Assembly: GCA_902573295.1 (NCBI GenBank)
Contig: CACGJB010000001.1
Coordinates: 119,815-183,814 of the forward strand
Length of the DNA: 64,000 nucleotides
Reading direction: 5' to 3'
DNA from: an uncultured Pelagibacteraceae bacterium
GTDB lineage: Bacteria; Pseudomonadota; Alphaproteobacteria; Pelagibacterales; Pelagibacteraceae
The translations under genes and the position numbers were made by a program. Of the stretch, positions 10,093 to 19,830 are shown one piece after another. Position 1 is the first letter of the stretch. Every line of letters begins with the position of its first letter. Under the pieces are notes generated by a model. It made no database searches, had not been told where the DNA came from, and was given only the letters and a program-made list of their open reading frames with translations.

Positions 10093-11709
10093 CTAAACTT
10101 GTTTTCTCAATTCAAATTTTTGTATTTTTCCTGTTGAAGTTTTTGGCAAATCACAGAACACAACCTTTTTAGGAACTTTAAATCCTGCTAAAGTCTCCTT
10201 ACAAAAATCAATTAATTCTTTTTCAGATACTGGTTTATCTTTAACCATTTCAATAAATGCGCAAGGAACTTCGCCCCATTTTTCATCTGGTTTAGCAACA
10301 ACTGCAGCAATAGAAACTGATGGATGTTTAGAAAGTGTATTTTCTATTTCAATTGAGGAAATATTTTCTCCTCCAGAAATAATTATATCTTTTGATCTAT
10401 CTTGTATTTTTACATAACCGTCAGGATGCATCACGGCTAGATCACCACTATGAAACCACCCATCCTTCATAGCTTTATCGGTAGCATCTTTGTCTTTAAA
10501 GTAACCTTTCATTACTACATTTCCTCTAATCATAATTTCACCAATTGTTTTTCCATCTTTAGGAACTTCTTTCATAGTATCTGGATCCAAAACAGTTACA
10601 CCTTCAGTATTTGGATATCTCACACCTTGCCTAGCTTTAATTTCATTTTGTTTTTCTTCATCAAAATTGTTCCATTCATCATTCCAAGCACACTGGGTAA
10701 CATGTCCATAAGTTTCTGTTAAACCGTAAACATGCATAACTTCAAAACCTAATGCTCTCATTTTTTTGAAAATTATACTTGGTGGAGGTGCTCCAGCCGT
10801 TAAGACATAAACTTTTTGTTTTAATTTTTTTTTGTCAATTTCTGGTGCTCCAGTAATCATATTTAATACAATTGGTGCACCACCAAAATGAGTTACTTCA
10901 TATTTTTCAATTAATTCAAAAATTTTTTTAATATCAATATTTCTTAAACAAATTGTCCTTCCATTTAACATCGGAACTGTCCACGGATAGCACCAACCAT
11001 TACAATGAAACATCGGAACAACTGTTAAAAAATTTAATCTATTTGGCATATTCCAAGCTACCGAACTTCCTGTAGACATTAAGTACGCACCTCTATGATG
11101 ATAAACTACTCCTTTGGGATTTCCTGTAGTACCTGAGGTATAGCTTAATGATATTGCTTGCCATTCATCTTCTGGCATTTGCCAATCGAAATTTTCATCA
11201 CCTGTATTTAAAAAACTTTCGTATTCTAAATCACCAATTTTTTCTAATTTCGATGGATCTGCATTTTTATCATCTATATCAATTACTGTAATTTTCTTAT
11301 TTAAAGTTTTTAATGCTTTCTTAACTTCTCCATGCAATTGTCTATCAACTACTAACACCTTTGCATCGCTGTGATCTAAAATATATGAAATTGTATTTGC
11401 ATCTAGTCTTATATTAATTGTATTCAATACTGCACCTGCCATAGGCACTGAATAATGTCCTTCGAAAATCTCAGGAGTATTGAAGGCCAAAAACGAAACT
11501 GTGTCTCCTTTTTTAATTCCAATTTTTGACAGTGCGCTAGCAAATTTTACAGCTCTTTTGTAAACTTCCTCCCAAGTATATTTCCTATCCTCATAAATTA
11601 TAGCTTCGTAATTTGGATAAATTTCCCTTGCTCTTTTAAGAAATGTTAGTGGGGTAAGTGGAACGTAGTTCGCTTTATTTTTATCTAAATTTGTCTCGTA
11701 ATGATTCAT
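10093..11709 (-). CDS. dmdB: Methylmercaptopropionate-CoA ligase-like acyl-CoA synthetase
   Basis: This AMP-forming acyl-CoA synthetase has 538 residues. Motifs are SLSYTSGTTGNPKGVVYHHR (ATP binding), VYGLTETYGH, DGWFHSGDLAVMHPDGY, and KTSTGKIQKFELRK near the C-terminus with the catalytic lysine. The family activates medium or short acids to CoA thioesters. Its place between an acyl-CoA dehydrogenase and dmdA supports a DmdB role, making MMPA-CoA from the acid released by DmdA. Specificity cannot be read from sequence alone, and a general fatty or propionyl-type ligase is the alternative. Confidence 0.85.
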   Translation of the reverse strand: MNHYETNLDKNKANYVPLTPLTFLKRAREIYPNYEAIIYEDRKYTWEEVYKRAVKFASALSKIGIKKGDTVSFLAFNTPEIFEGHYSVPMAGAVLNTINIRLDANTISYILDHSDAKVLVVDRQLHGEVKKALKTLNKKITVIDIDDKNADPSKLEKIGDLEYESFLNTGDENFDWQMPEDEWQAISLSYTSGTTGNPKGVVYHHRGAYLMSTGSSVAWNMPNRLNFLTVVPMFHCNGWCYPWTVPMLNGRTICLRNIDIKKIFELIEKYEVTHFGGAPIVLNMITGAPEIDKKKLKQKVYVLTAGAPPPSIIFKKMRALGFEVMHVYGLTETYGHVTQCAWNDEWNNFDEEKQNEIKARQGVRYPNTEGVTVLDPDTMKEVPKDGKTIGEIMIRGNVVMKGYFKDKDATDKAMKDGWFHSGDLAVMHPDGYVKIQDRSKDIIISGGENISSIEIENTLSKHPSVSIAAVVAKPDEKWGEVPCAFIEMVKDKPVSEKELIDFCKETLAGFKVPKKVVFCDLPKTSTGKIQKFELRKQV

Positions 11710-11711
11710 TA

Positions 11712-13475
11712 TTAATTAAACTTAAAATTCATTATATTAGAACTTCCAGTAATAGCAGATTTGTAATGATAGTCAGCTCTAGGCAATACCTTATCAAAAT
11801 AAAATTTTGCAGTATTTATTTTATCAGAATAAAATTCTTTATTTGAATCAAAATCCTTAAAGCTTACATCTAAAATTTTGATCCAAGCATAAGCAATTGA
11901 AACATATCCCAGACTTCTTAAATAATCATTTGCTGCAGCGCTAACATCGTCTTTTTCGATTTTATGTTTATCCTTAATCCAGTCGGTAAACTTAGATAAA
12001 ATATCCAAATAATGATTTAATTCTTTTGAAAATGTTTTTACTTTTTCATTTTTACTATCACATTCAGATTTAACCATATCTAAAAACTTGTTGATAACAT
12101 CACCATTTTTATTTGATAATTTTCTAAATACTAAATCTGCTGCCTGAACAGAATTTGTTCCTTCATAGATTGGCGTAATACGATTATCTCTATATAACTG
12201 CTCTATTCCTTGGTCTTTAGTATACCCATACCCACCATGTATTTGCATCGCATCGTTCGTAATTTCCATAGCTAAATCTGTAAATAATGATTTAACAACT
12301 GGTGTCATCAATGAAACATAATCCAAAGCTTCTTGTTTAATTTTTTCATCTGGATGATAAAGACTTACCTCAGTTTGTTGTGATAACCAAAAACATAAAG
12401 CCCTTTCTCCTTCAATAATTGACTTCATATTAAGTAAAGATCTTCTAATATCCGCATGATCAATTATAAAGTCTGCGCCATTTGTAGATTTTGAATTATT
12501 TGTTTTTCCTTGCTTTCTTTCTTTTGCATAGGCAAGTGAGTTTTGATAAGCAATTTCAGAAATTCCTAAACCTTGAATACCTACCACTATTCTTTCAAGG
12601 TTCATCATAGTAAACATAGCGCTAAGACCTTTGTCTTTGTTACCAATCATATACCCTGTTGCTTCATCAAAATTTAAAACACATGTTGCTGAACCCTTAA
12701 TTCCCATTTTGCTTTCAATAGATCCTGTTGAAATTCCATTTCTTTGACCAACACTACCATCTTTATTTACAATAAATTTTGGAACTAAAAATAAACTAAT
12801 TCCTTTAGTGCCCGCAGGAGAGTCTGTTGATCTTGCTAAAACTAAATGAATAATGTTTTCAGTTAAGTCGTGATCACCAGAAGTTATAAAAATCTTTTGA
12901 CCACTAATTTTATAGGTGTCGTCAGATTGTTTGATGGCTTTGGTTTTTAACAAACCTAAGTCTGTACCACATACTGGTTCTGTTAAACACATAGTGCCAC
13001 TCCATTTACCCTCAACAATATTTGGTAAATATTTATCTTTTATTTCATCTGAAGCATGATGATTAATACAATTATAAGCACCAATACTAAGTTCACTATA
13101 TAATTTAAATGACAAACTAGCTGAGGAAAGCATTTCATCAAAGAATGCACTTACTGTTTTTGGCATTCCTTGGCCTCCATATTTAGGATCACAAGACAAC
13201 GATGTCCAACCATCTTCAATATATTTTTGATATGCCTCTTTGTAACCCGGTGGTGTTCTGACAACACCATTTTCTAAAATTGCTGGATTTTCATCACCTG
13301 CTTTAGCAAGAGGTAAAATTAAATTTTGATTTATTTTAGCTGCTTCTTCTAAAATATCTTTAACAAGATCTGCACTCACCTCATTATATTTTTCAAGCTC
13401 ATTATAGTTTTTATTGTCTCTTAACTTTTCAAAGAGAAACATCATATCTTTTACTGGAGCAGTATAACTTGGCAT
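11712..13475 (-). CDS. dmdC: Methylmercaptopropionyl-CoA dehydrogenase-like acyl-CoA dehydrogenase
   Basis: This 587-residue FAD acyl-CoA dehydrogenase is longer than ordinary 380-400 residue members, matching the DmdC-type long subgroup with an extra C-terminal helical domain. It shows LTEPVCGTDLG, IHGGYGYTKDQGIEQLYRD and RITPIYEGTNSVQ, where the glutamate is the expected catalytic base. It would make methylthioacryloyl-CoA from MMPA-CoA. It is the first gene of the group dmdC-dmdB-hydrolase-dmdA, 26 bases after leuB. No DmdD-like hydratase follows within the window. Confidence 0.85.
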   Translation of the reverse strand: MPSYTAPVKDMMFLFEKLRDNKNYNELEKYNEVSADLVKDILEEAAKINQNLILPLAKAGDENPAILENGVVRTPPGYKEAYQKYIEDGWTSLSCDPKYGGQGMPKTVSAFFDEMLSSASLSFKLYSELSIGAYNCINHHASDEIKDKYLPNIVEGKWSGTMCLTEPVCGTDLGLLKTKAIKQSDDTYKISGQKIFITSGDHDLTENIIHLVLARSTDSPAGTKGISLFLVPKFIVNKDGSVGQRNGISTGSIESKMGIKGSATCVLNFDEATGYMIGNKDKGLSAMFTMMNLERIVVGIQGLGISEIAYQNSLAYAKERKQGKTNNSKSTNGADFIIDHADIRRSLLNMKSIIEGERALCFWLSQQTEVSLYHPDEKIKQEALDYVSLMTPVVKSLFTDLAMEITNDAMQIHGGYGYTKDQGIEQLYRDNRITPIYEGTNSVQAADLVFRKLSNKNGDVINKFLDMVKSECDSKNEKVKTFSKELNHYLDILSKFTDWIKDKHKIEKDDVSAAANDYLRSLGYVSIAYAWIKILDVSFKDFDSNKEFYSDKINTAKFYFDKVLPRADYHYKSAITGSSNIMNFKFN

Positions 13476-13501
13476 ATTTAAAGCTTAGAATAATTCTAGT
13501 T

Positions 13502-14608
13502 TTATTGCAATTTTGAAATTATCGCATCACCCATTGCTGAAGTCGAAGTCTCTTTCATGCCTTCTGACATTATATCTTTAGTTCTTAACCCATCATTTAA
13601 AACATCTTGGACTGCTTTTTCTAAAATATCTGCTTCTTTATCAAGATCTAAAGAATACCTCAGTGCCATAGCAAAGCTTAAAATAGAAGCAATTGGATTT
13701 GCTATCCCTTTACCAGCTATATCTGGAGCTGAACCGTGTATAGGTTCATACATTGCTCTCATCTCACCATCTTTATTTTTTGCGCCTAAAGATGCTGATG
13801 GTAAAAGACCTAAAGATCCCGTTAACATTGAAGCTTGGTCTGACAACATATCTCCAAACAAATTGTCTGTTACAATTACATCAAATTGTTTTGGGTTTCT
13901 TAAAAGCTGCATAGCACAATTGTCTGCTAACATATGACTTAATTCTACATCTTTGTATTCTTTTTCGTGAAGTTCTTGGACTTCTTCTTTCCACAATTGT
14001 CCTGCTTCCATCACATTTGATTTTTCACACGAAGTAACCTTATTTGATCTTTTTCTAGCTAAATCAAAAGCGATCCTAGCTACTCTAGTAATTTCACTAG
14101 TCGTATAAGTGTGTGTATTAATTCCTTTTCTTTCTCCATTTTCAATTGGCTTAATTCCTCTAGGTTCACCAAAATATATACCGCCCGTTAACTCTCTTAC
14201 TATCATTATATCTAGTCCTGAAACTACTTCTGGCTTTAGAGTTGAAGCATCGACTAATTGTTTAAAACAAATTGCAGGCCTTAAGTTAGCAAAAAGCTTT
14301 AATTCTTTTCTAAGTTTTAATAATGCTCTTTCTGGTTTTTTGGAAAATTCTAGGTTATCCCATGTAGGACCACCAACTGCTCCAAGCATAATTACTTCAC
14401 TTTCTAGTGCTTTGTAAAAAACCTCATCAGTGATTGGGGTACCGTGTTTATCATAAGAACAACCACCAACTAGCTCCTGATCAATTTCAAAATCTAAAGA
14501 TTTTTTATCATTAAACCAGTTAATAATTTTTTTTACCTCAGCTATTACCTCTGGACCAATACCATCACCAGGAAGCAAAAGTATTTTTCTTTTTTTTACT
14601 TTAATCAT
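13502..14608 (-). CDS. leuB: 3-isopropylmalate dehydrogenase
   Basis: LeuB (368 residues) oxidatively decarboxylates 3-isopropylmalate in leucine synthesis. It begins with the family motif [14 protein letters not shown] and has [27 protein letters not shown] with the metal-binding aspartates, and [14 protein letters not shown] near residues 291-304. Its start overlaps the leuD end by eight bases, so leuC, leuD and leuB are co-translated. The dmdC start lies 26 bases downstream. Confidence 0.96.
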   Translation of the reverse strand: MIKVKKRKILLLPGDGIGPEVIAEVKKIINWFNDKKSLDFEIDQELVGGCSYDKHGTPITDEVFYKALESEVIMLGAVGGPTWDNLEFSKKPERALLKLRKELKLFANLRPAICFKQLVDASTLKPEVVSGLDIMIVRELTGGIYFGEPRGIKPIENGERKGINTHTYTTSEITRVARIAFDLARKRSNKVTSCEKSNVMEAGQLWKEEVQELHEKEYKDVELSHMLADNCAMQLLRNPKQFDVIVTDNLFGDMLSDQASMLTGSLGLLPSASLGAKNKDGEMRAMYEPIHGSAPDIAGKGIANPIASILSFAMALRYSLDLDKEADILEKAVQDVLNDGLRTKDIMSEGMKETSTSAMGDAIISKLQ

Positions 14609-15206
14609 TAAATACCCAGGGCTTTTCGTTTTTTAAATTTGTTTCAAACTTCTCTATTTTTTCTGATTTTTTTAGTGATAAAGCGATATCATCAAGCCCT
14701 TCCAACAAACATTTTTTCTTAAATGGATCAACTTCAAATTTTAGCTCATTATTTCCATAAACTATTTTTTCCTCTTGCAAATCAATAGAAATTTCTTCTT
14801 GTCTATTTGCGTATTCAGATAGCTCTTTGATTTTTTCTTCTTCAAGGATTATAGGCAAAATTCCATTTTTAAAACAATTACTAAAAAAAATATCTGCATA
14901 ACTTGAACTAATTACACAAGTAATCCCAAAATCTAATAAAGCCCAAGGAGCATGTTCTCTTGATGAACCACATCCAAAGTTTTTTCCAGCAATTAAAATT
15001 TTAGATTGATTAAATGGATCTTTGTTTAACACAAAATCATTTATTTCTTTGCCTTGATCATCATATCTCATTTCAAAAAACAAATTTTTTCCAAGACCGG
15101 TTCTTTTGATAGTTTTTAAAAACTGTTTTGGAATTATCATATCTGTATCAATATTTACAATTGGTAAATACGCTGGGATACTTTTTAATTTATTAAATTT
15201 TTGCAT
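14601..15206 (-). CDS. leuD: 3-isopropylmalate dehydratase small subunit
   Basis: This 201-residue small subunit completes the isopropylmalate isomerase with LeuC. The swivelling-domain motifs are [15 protein letters not shown] near the N-terminus and [20 protein letters not shown] in the middle, which contributes substrate recognition. It starts immediately after the leuC stop codon and overlaps leuB by eight bases. Length and motifs are ordinary. Confidence 0.95.
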   Translation of the reverse strand: MQKFNKLKSIPAYLPIVNIDTDMIIPKQFLKTIKRTGLGKNLFFEMRYDDQGKEINDFVLNKDPFNQSKILIAGKNFGCGSSREHAPWALLDFGITCVISSSYADIFFSNCFKNGILPIILEEEKIKELSEYANRQEEISIDLQEEKIVYGNNELKFEVDPFKKKCLLEGLDDIALSLKKSEKIEKFETNLKNEKPWVFND

Positions 15207-16610
15207 TTAATTTTGATACTTTCTAACATCATCTAAATTACCTGAAATTGCAGCTGCTGCAGCCATTCCTGGACTAACCAGATGGGTTCTACCACCTCTA
15301 CCTTGTCTTCCCTCAAAATTTCTATTTGATGTAGAGGCGCATCTTTCTTCTGGCTTTAATTTATCGGCATTCATCGCTAAACACATAGAGCAACCTGGTT
15401 CTCTCCATTCAAACCCTGAGCTAACAAAAATTTTATCTAGTCCTTCTTGCTCTGCTTGTTCTTTAACTAAGCCTGAGCCTGGAACTACTATGGCATTAAC
15501 ATGCGATGATACTTTTTTATCTTTTACGATTTTTGCTGCTTCTCTCAAATCTTCAATTCTGCCATTAGTACAACTACCAATAAATACTTTATCTATTTTT
15601 ATATCTGTGGCTGCCATATCAGGTTTTAAACCCATATACTTTAAAGCTCTTTCAATTGAATTTTTTTTATCTTCATCAGTCTCATTATTTGGATTTGGAA
15701 CTTTTCCATCAATTGTTATTACATCTTGTGGTGACGTACCCCATGTAATCATGGGTAAAATTTCATTTGCGTTAAGGCTAATTTCTTTATCAAAACTAGC
15801 ATCAGTGTCTGTTTTTAAAGTTTCCCAATAGTTCAAAGCTTTCTCCCAATTTTCACTTTTTGGTGACATTGGTTTTCCTTTTAAATATTCAAAAATTTTT
15901 TCATCTGGTGCAATTAATCCTGCTCTTGCACCACCTTCAATTGTCATATTGCAAATAGTCATTCTTTGCTCAACACTTAAAGATCTTATTAAATCTCCAG
16001 CATATTCCACAACAGATCCTGTACCACCTGCTGTACCTATTTTTCCAATTATTTGAAGTATTACATCTTTAGAAGTAACTCCTAAAGGAAGTTCACCATT
16101 AACATTAATTCTAAAATTTTTAGCTTTCTTTTGAACTAGTGTTTGGGTTGCTAAAACATGTTCAACTTCTGAAGTTCCTATTCCAAATGCTAAAGCACCA
16201 AATGCTCCATGCGTTGCAGTATGACTGTCTCCACAAACAATAACTGTGCCTGGTTGAGTAAAACCTTGTTCAGGTCCTATGATATGAACGATACCTTGCC
16301 TCTTATCATCCATACCAAATAACCGAACACCGAATTCTTTACAATTTGCCTCTAAAGTATCTACTTGAATTTTTGACTCTTCATCTGAAATACCTTTTGA
16401 TCTGTCAGTTGTTGGAACATTATGATCTGCGACTGCTAAAGTTAAATTTGGGTGTCTAACTTTTCTATTAGAATTTCTTAATCCTTCAAAAGCTTGGGGG
16501 CTTGTCACCTCATGAATTAAATGTCTATCTACAAAAAGTAATGATGTGCCATCATCTTGTTGATCAACTAGATGATCGTTCCAAATTTTATCGTATAATG
16601 TTGTAGACAT
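15207..16610 (-). CDS. leuC: 3-isopropylmalate dehydratase large subunit
   Basis: LeuC (467 residues) is the aconitase-family large subunit that isomerises 2- to 3-isopropylmalate. The iron-sulfur cysteines are in [14 protein letters not shown] and [11 protein letters not shown]. It also has [20 protein letters not shown] and the C-terminal [18 protein letters not shown]. It lies 11 bases after rplS and begins the leuCDB group. No leader peptide or attenuator is visible in that gap, so leucine regulation here would have to be remote or absent. Confidence 0.96.
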   Translation of the reverse strand: MSTTLYDKIWNDHLVDQQDDGTSLLFVDRHLIHEVTSPQAFEGLRNSNRKVRHPNLTLAVADHNVPTTDRSKGISDEESKIQVDTLEANCKEFGVRLFGMDDKRQGIVHIIGPEQGFTQPGTVIVCGDSHTATHGAFGALAFGIGTSEVEHVLATQTLVQKKAKNFRINVNGELPLGVTSKDVILQIIGKIGTAGGTGSVVEYAGDLIRSLSVEQRMTICNMTIEGGARAGLIAPDEKIFEYLKGKPMSPKSENWEKALNYWETLKTDTDASFDKEISLNANEILPMITWGTSPQDVITIDGKVPNPNNETDEDKKNSIERALKYMGLKPDMAATDIKIDKVFIGSCTNGRIEDLREAAKIVKDKKVSSHVNAIVVPGSGLVKEQAEQEGLDKIFVSSGFEWREPGCSMCLAMNADKLKPEERCASTSNRNFEGRQGRGGRTHLVSPGMAAAAAISGNLDDVRKYQN

Positions 16611-16621
16611 TGAAAAAAAAA

Positions 16622-17164
16622 TTATTTTTTTTCTGTAGAGCTTTCTGATTTTTGTTCTTCTTTAGGAGCCTCTGCTACTGGAGCCGCCTCTACTTTAGGT
16701 GCTGCTTCTGATTTAGGAGCCTCCTCTTTAGTTGCTTCAACTGCAGGAGCTACATTTTCCTCTGTAACTGTTTCTGGTTTTGCCTCGATATCAATACCAA
16801 TTTTTTTTCTAATTTTTTCTGCAATCCTTGCTGATTTACCAGTTCTGTCTCTTAGATAATAAAGTTTTGCTCTTCTTACTTTACCTGATCTAATAACCTT
16901 AATTGAGTCAATTAAAGTTCCAAATAGTGGAAAAGTTCTCTCAACACCCTCTCCAAATGAAATTTTTCTAACCGTAAAAGATGAGTTTAGATCTCTGCTT
17001 TTTTTAGCAATACACACTCCCTCAAAATATTGAATTCTTTCTTTTTTACCCTCGGTAATTCTCACACCAACTTTAACAACGTCTCCAGGATAAAATTCTG
17101 GAATTTTTTTCTCTGAAAGAATTTTGTTAACATTATGCTGGTTTATTTCTTCAATTGTTTTCAT
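16622..17164 (-). CDS. rplS: 50S ribosomal protein L19 with Ala/Glu/Lys/Pro-rich C-terminal tail
   Basis: Residues about 1-115 are a standard L19 ([53 protein letters not shown]). I chose the ATG at 17164, giving 180 residues and the normal [11 protein letters not shown] start; a TTG five codons upstream is possible. Beyond the core is an extra tail of about 60 residues made of E, A, P, K and V repeats (for example [16 protein letters not shown]). E. coli L19, as I recall it, ends near residue 115, so the tail is an addition. It resembles the tail of rpsP two genes upstream. Confidence 0.95.
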   Translation of the reverse strand: MKTIEEINQHNVNKILSEKKIPEFYPGDVVKVGVRITEGKKERIQYFEGVCIAKKSRDLNSSFTVRKISFGEGVERTFPLFGTLIDSIKVIRSGKVRRAKLYYLRDRTGKSARIAEKIRKKIGIDIEAKPETVTEENVAPAVEATKEEAPKSEAAPKVEAAPVAEAPKEEQKSESSTEKK

Positions 17165-17180
17165 GTTAATATTTATCAAA

Positions 17181-17867
17181 TTAATTCTTCTTATATTTTT
17201 CCCATAAATCTGGTCTTCGGTCGCGTGTTATAGCCTCAGATTGAGATAAACGCCAGTGTTTAATTTTATTATGATCACCTGATAATAGCACGTCTGGTAC
17301 AGCTTTTTCCTCCCAAATTTGAGGTTTTGTAAACTGAGGGTACTCTAGAAGACCATTTTCAAAGGTTTCATCTAATTTAGAGTTTTCATTTCCTAATACA
17401 CCTGGCAGCAATCTTAAAATACTATCTATAACTACATATGCCGCTGACTCCCCGCCTGACAAAACATAATCTCCAATACTAATTTCCTCAATATTTCTTG
17501 TTGAAAGTATTCTTTCATCCACACCTTCAAAATGACCACAAATTAAAGACAGAGATTTTTCATTAGCTAGCTCTTTTGCTAAATTTTGATCAAATTTTTT
17601 TCCTTTTGGTGATAAGTATAAAATTCTCTCACTCTCATTTTTGTTTGTATCTAAAGACTTTGCAAGAACATCTGCTTTTAACAACATACCTGAACCACCC
17701 CCATAAGGTGTGTCATCTACTGTTTTATGTTTGTCATCAGCTGCATCTCTTATGTTTACAACTTTAAGTTTCCATAAATTATTTGATAAAGCTTTTCCAT
17801 AAAGTCCTTTAGATAAAGGACCAGGAAAAACCTCTGGATAAAGAGTAAACACTTGAGCTTGCCACAT
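17181..17867 (-). CDS. trmD: tRNA (guanine-N1-)-methyltransferase
   Basis: TrmD (228 residues) methylates G37 of tRNAs reading CNN codons, using SAM bound in a trefoil knot. Diagnostic stretches are [20 protein letters not shown] at the start, [30 protein letters not shown], and [20 protein letters not shown]. It lies in the conserved ribosomal group between rpsP and rplS. The gene rimM, which normally precedes trmD in Proteobacteria, is absent, as only 14 bases separate trmD from rpsP. Confidence 0.96.
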   Translation of the reverse strand: MWQAQVFTLYPEVFPGPLSKGLYGKALSNNLWKLKVVNIRDAADDKHKTVDDTPYGGGSGMLLKADVLAKSLDTNKNESERILYLSPKGKKFDQNLAKELANEKSLSLICGHFEGVDERILSTRNIEEISIGDYVLSGGESAAYVVIDSILRLLPGVLGNENSKLDETFENGLLEYPQFTKPQIWEEKAVPDVLLSGDHNKIKHWRLSQSEAITRDRRPDLWEKYKKN

Positions 17868-17881
17868 AAATAATCTTTAAA

Positions 17882-18298
17882 TTATTTTTTTTCCTCTGCT
17901 GGAGCCGCTTCTGCTTTTGGAGCTTCTTCCTTAGGAGCTTCTGCTGCTGGAGCTGCTTCTGCTTTAGGAGCTTCTTTATTATCCTCCTCTTTTTTATTTC
18001 TCTCTTTTTTTGGCACTGCTTTATTTGGATTATTTCCATTTGCAGGCATAGGCATTAGTTCGTTCTCACCTAAAATTCTTGCTACTCTAGTTGTTGGTTG
18101 AGCTCCTTGACCAAGCCAATATTTAATTCTCTCAGCTTCTAGGCCCACTCTTTCTTTTTTTTCTTTTGGTAATAGAGGATTAAAGAAACCAACCTTTTCT
18201 ATAAATCTCCCATCTCTTGCAAAACGACTGTCGGCAACAACAACCTTATAAACAGGACGCTTTTTTGTTCCACCTCTTGATAATCTTAATTTTAACAT
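17882..18298 (-). CDS. rpsP: 30S ribosomal protein S16 with Ala/Glu/Lys/Pro-rich C-terminal tail
   Basis: Residues 1-80 are normal S16 ([51 protein letters not shown]). From about residue 95 the protein continues with charged [14 protein letters not shown] and then repeats such as [17 protein letters not shown], ending at residue 138. S16 proteins are often about 80-90 residues. The tail is low-complexity, probably disordered and solvent-exposed, and resembles the L19 tail. It lies 13 bases after ffh. Confidence 0.95.
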   Translation of the reverse strand: MLKLRLSRGGTKKRPVYKVVVADSRFARDGRFIEKVGFFNPLLPKEKKERVGLEAERIKYWLGQGAQPTTRVARILGENELMPMPANGNNPNKAVPKKERNKKEEDNKEAPKAEAAPAAEAPKEEAPKAEAAPAEEKK

Positions 18299-18311
18299 TT
18301 CTTCTCCTTTT

Positions 18312-19670
18312 TTACTTTAATTGGTTAAATAGCTCTGGCGGTATACCTTTACCAGACATACCTTTCAGATTTCCTTTTGACATCTTTTTCATCATTTCAG
18401 ACATCATTTTAAATTGCTTAAGCAATTTATTGATAGTGGCCGGATCTGTGCCAGAGCCATTAGCAATTCTTTTTTTTCTAGAACCATCAATTATTTTTGG
18501 GTTCTCTCTTTCTTTTTTTGTCATTGATAAAATAATAGCTTCATTTTTAGTAATTATACTTTCATCAATTCCCGCTGAATCCATTTGAGATTTAATTTTA
18601 GAAACTCCTGGCATGAAAGACATAATTCCCTCAATGCCTCCCATTTTTTTCATTTGTCTTAATTGAGATAAATAATCTTCCATAGAGAATTGACCTTTTT
18701 TTAAATTTTCCTCTGCTTTTTTAATATTTTCTTCTCCTAAATCTTGAGCCGCCTTTTCTACAAGGGATACGATATCCCCCATACCAAGTATTCTGTTTGC
18801 AATTCTATCTGGATGGAATACTTCAAGATTATCTATTTTTTCTCCTATCCCTAAAAATTTAATTGGAACATTTGAAACATATTTCATACTCACTGCGGCT
18901 CCACCTCTTGCATCACCATCAGCCCTAGTTAAAATAATTCCAGATAAATTAACTGTATTTTTAAATTCTTTTGCCACTGAGGCTGCAACTTGACCTGTTA
19001 AAGAGTCTGCAACTAAGAAAGTTTCTGTTGGATTAATGACAGCTTCAATTTGCTTAATTTCACTCATCATTTGTAAATCGATTTGAGTTCTACCAGCAGT
19101 ATCAAATAAAATTATTTCAGCTCCATTTAAATTAGCAGCACTTATTGCTCTTCTACAAATATCAGCAGGTTGCTGACCTTCTATAATAGGTAAAGTTAAA
19201 ATATTATTTTGTTCTCCTAAAGATCTAAGTTGTTCTTGTGCAGCTGGTCTGTAAATATCTAGACTGACCATCATTACTTTTTTCTTTTTATTATTTTCTA
19301 AAAATTTTGCTAATTTTGCTGTTGTTGTTGTTTTTCCAGAACCTTGTAACCCAACTAACATCATTGGCACAGGTGGTACTGCGTTTAAGTTTATCTCATT
19401 ATTTGTTGCGCCTAATAAGTCTACAAGCTCATCATAAACAATTTTAACAACCATATCTCCAGGTGAGGTAGACCTTATTATCTCTTGGCCTAATGCTTTT
19501 GGCTTAACTTTTTCAATAAAATCTTTTGCAACATCCAAAGAGACGTCTGCTTCAAGTAGGGCTTGCCTAATACCTCTTAAACCTTCATCTACTTGAGCTT
19601 CATCAAGTGAAGGTGCCTTTTTCAGAGAAGAAAAAATTTCTTCAAATTTATTTGTTAAATTTTCAAACAT
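18312..19670 (-). CDS. ffh: Signal recognition particle protein Ffh (SRP54)
   Basis: Ffh (452 residues) binds SRP RNA and signal sequences and targets ribosomes to the membrane through FtsY. It has an N domain ([19 protein letters not shown]), a G domain with P-loop [17 protein letters not shown] and DTAGRTQ, and a methionine-rich M domain ([30 protein letters not shown]). I chose the ATG at 19670 because the frame upstream runs through a structured RNA and matches no Ffh. The leader at 19671-19780 probably regulates it. rpsP follows 13 bases downstream. Confidence 0.96.
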   Translation of the reverse strand: MFENLTNKFEEIFSSLKKAPSLDEAQVDEGLRGIRQALLEADVSLDVAKDFIEKVKPKALGQEIIRSTSPGDMVVKIVYDELVDLLGATNNEINLNAVPPVPMMLVGLQGSGKTTTTAKLAKFLENNKKKKVMMVSLDIYRPAAQEQLRSLGEQNNILTLPIIEGQQPADICRRAISAANLNGAEIILFDTAGRTQIDLQMMSEIKQIEAVINPTETFLVADSLTGQVAASVAKEFKNTVNLSGIILTRADGDARGGAAVSMKYVSNVPIKFLGIGEKIDNLEVFHPDRIANRILGMGDIVSLVEKAAQDLGEENIKKAEENLKKGQFSMEDYLSQLRQMKKMGGIEGIMSFMPGVSKIKSQMDSAGIDESIITKNEAIILSMTKKERENPKIIDGSRKKRIANGSGTDPATINKLLKQFKMMSEMMKKMSKGNLKGMSGKGIPPELFNQLK

Positions 19671-19780
19671 ATTTATTACGCATAGCAGTAACGCACTAGT
19701 GGGCGAACCCTCGCTGACTAGTGTCGATCTCTTTGTTTCCAAAGACACCGCAAAGTTAATGTTTTTGCGGAAACAGCGAC
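19671..19780 (-). ncRNA. Structured ffh leader RNA (Pelagibacter ffh-type cis element)
   Basis: The minus-strand leader is clearly more GC-rich than its surroundings and has three hairpins. Hairpin 1 is CCGCAAA/TTTGCGG (19748-19754 with 19764-19770). Hairpin 2 is CTTTG-GAAA-CAAAG with a GNRA loop (19731-19744). Hairpin 3 is CACTAGT/ACTAGTG closing GGG-TTCG-CCC (19694-19723) with an unpaired CAGCGA. The 5' segment TCGCTG (plus positions 19774-19779) is complementary to that CAGCGA (19711-19716), suggesting a pseudoknot. I recall a published comparative screen of 'Cand. Pelagibacter ubique' that described a cis-regulatory RNA before ffh; this is probably it. The exact ends are inferred. Confidence 0.8.
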
Positions 19781-19808
19781 AACCTATAATAGAGGTTCAA
19801 AAAGTCAA
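19781..19808. promoter_or_regulatory. Probable divergent promoter for ffh (minus) and dapF-ftsY (plus)
   Basis: A 17-base imperfect palindrome, AACCT-ATAATAG-AGGTT, lies at 19781-19797. On the plus strand it contains a perfect TATAAT at 19785-19790, 41 bases before the dapF ATG. On the minus strand it reads TATTAT at 19791-19786, just before the start of the ffh leader, with a TTGACT further upstream at 19808-19803. The minus-strand spacing (11 bases) is shorter than ideal, so that half is weaker. No transcript data support it. Confidence 0.5.
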
Positions 19809-19830
19809 TAAATAAGTTAAATATCTATAT

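Noticed and set aside
16640..16760. Tail repeats of rplS and rpsP (also 17885-17985) as a mobile element or CRISPR-like array
   Set aside because: They are in-frame low-complexity codons within two ribosomal protein genes, with no spacers, transposase or terminal repeats.
19694..19723. Hairpin CACTAGT...ACTAGTG as a transcription terminator
   Set aside because: It has no T run on either strand and lies between a promoter and the ffh start, with other paired elements, so a leader RNA is a better reading.
19671..19748. A reading frame extending ffh by 26 codons upstream
   Set aside because: The extension runs through strong RNA hairpins and has no resemblance to Ffh, whereas the internal ATG gives the normal MFENLTNKF start.
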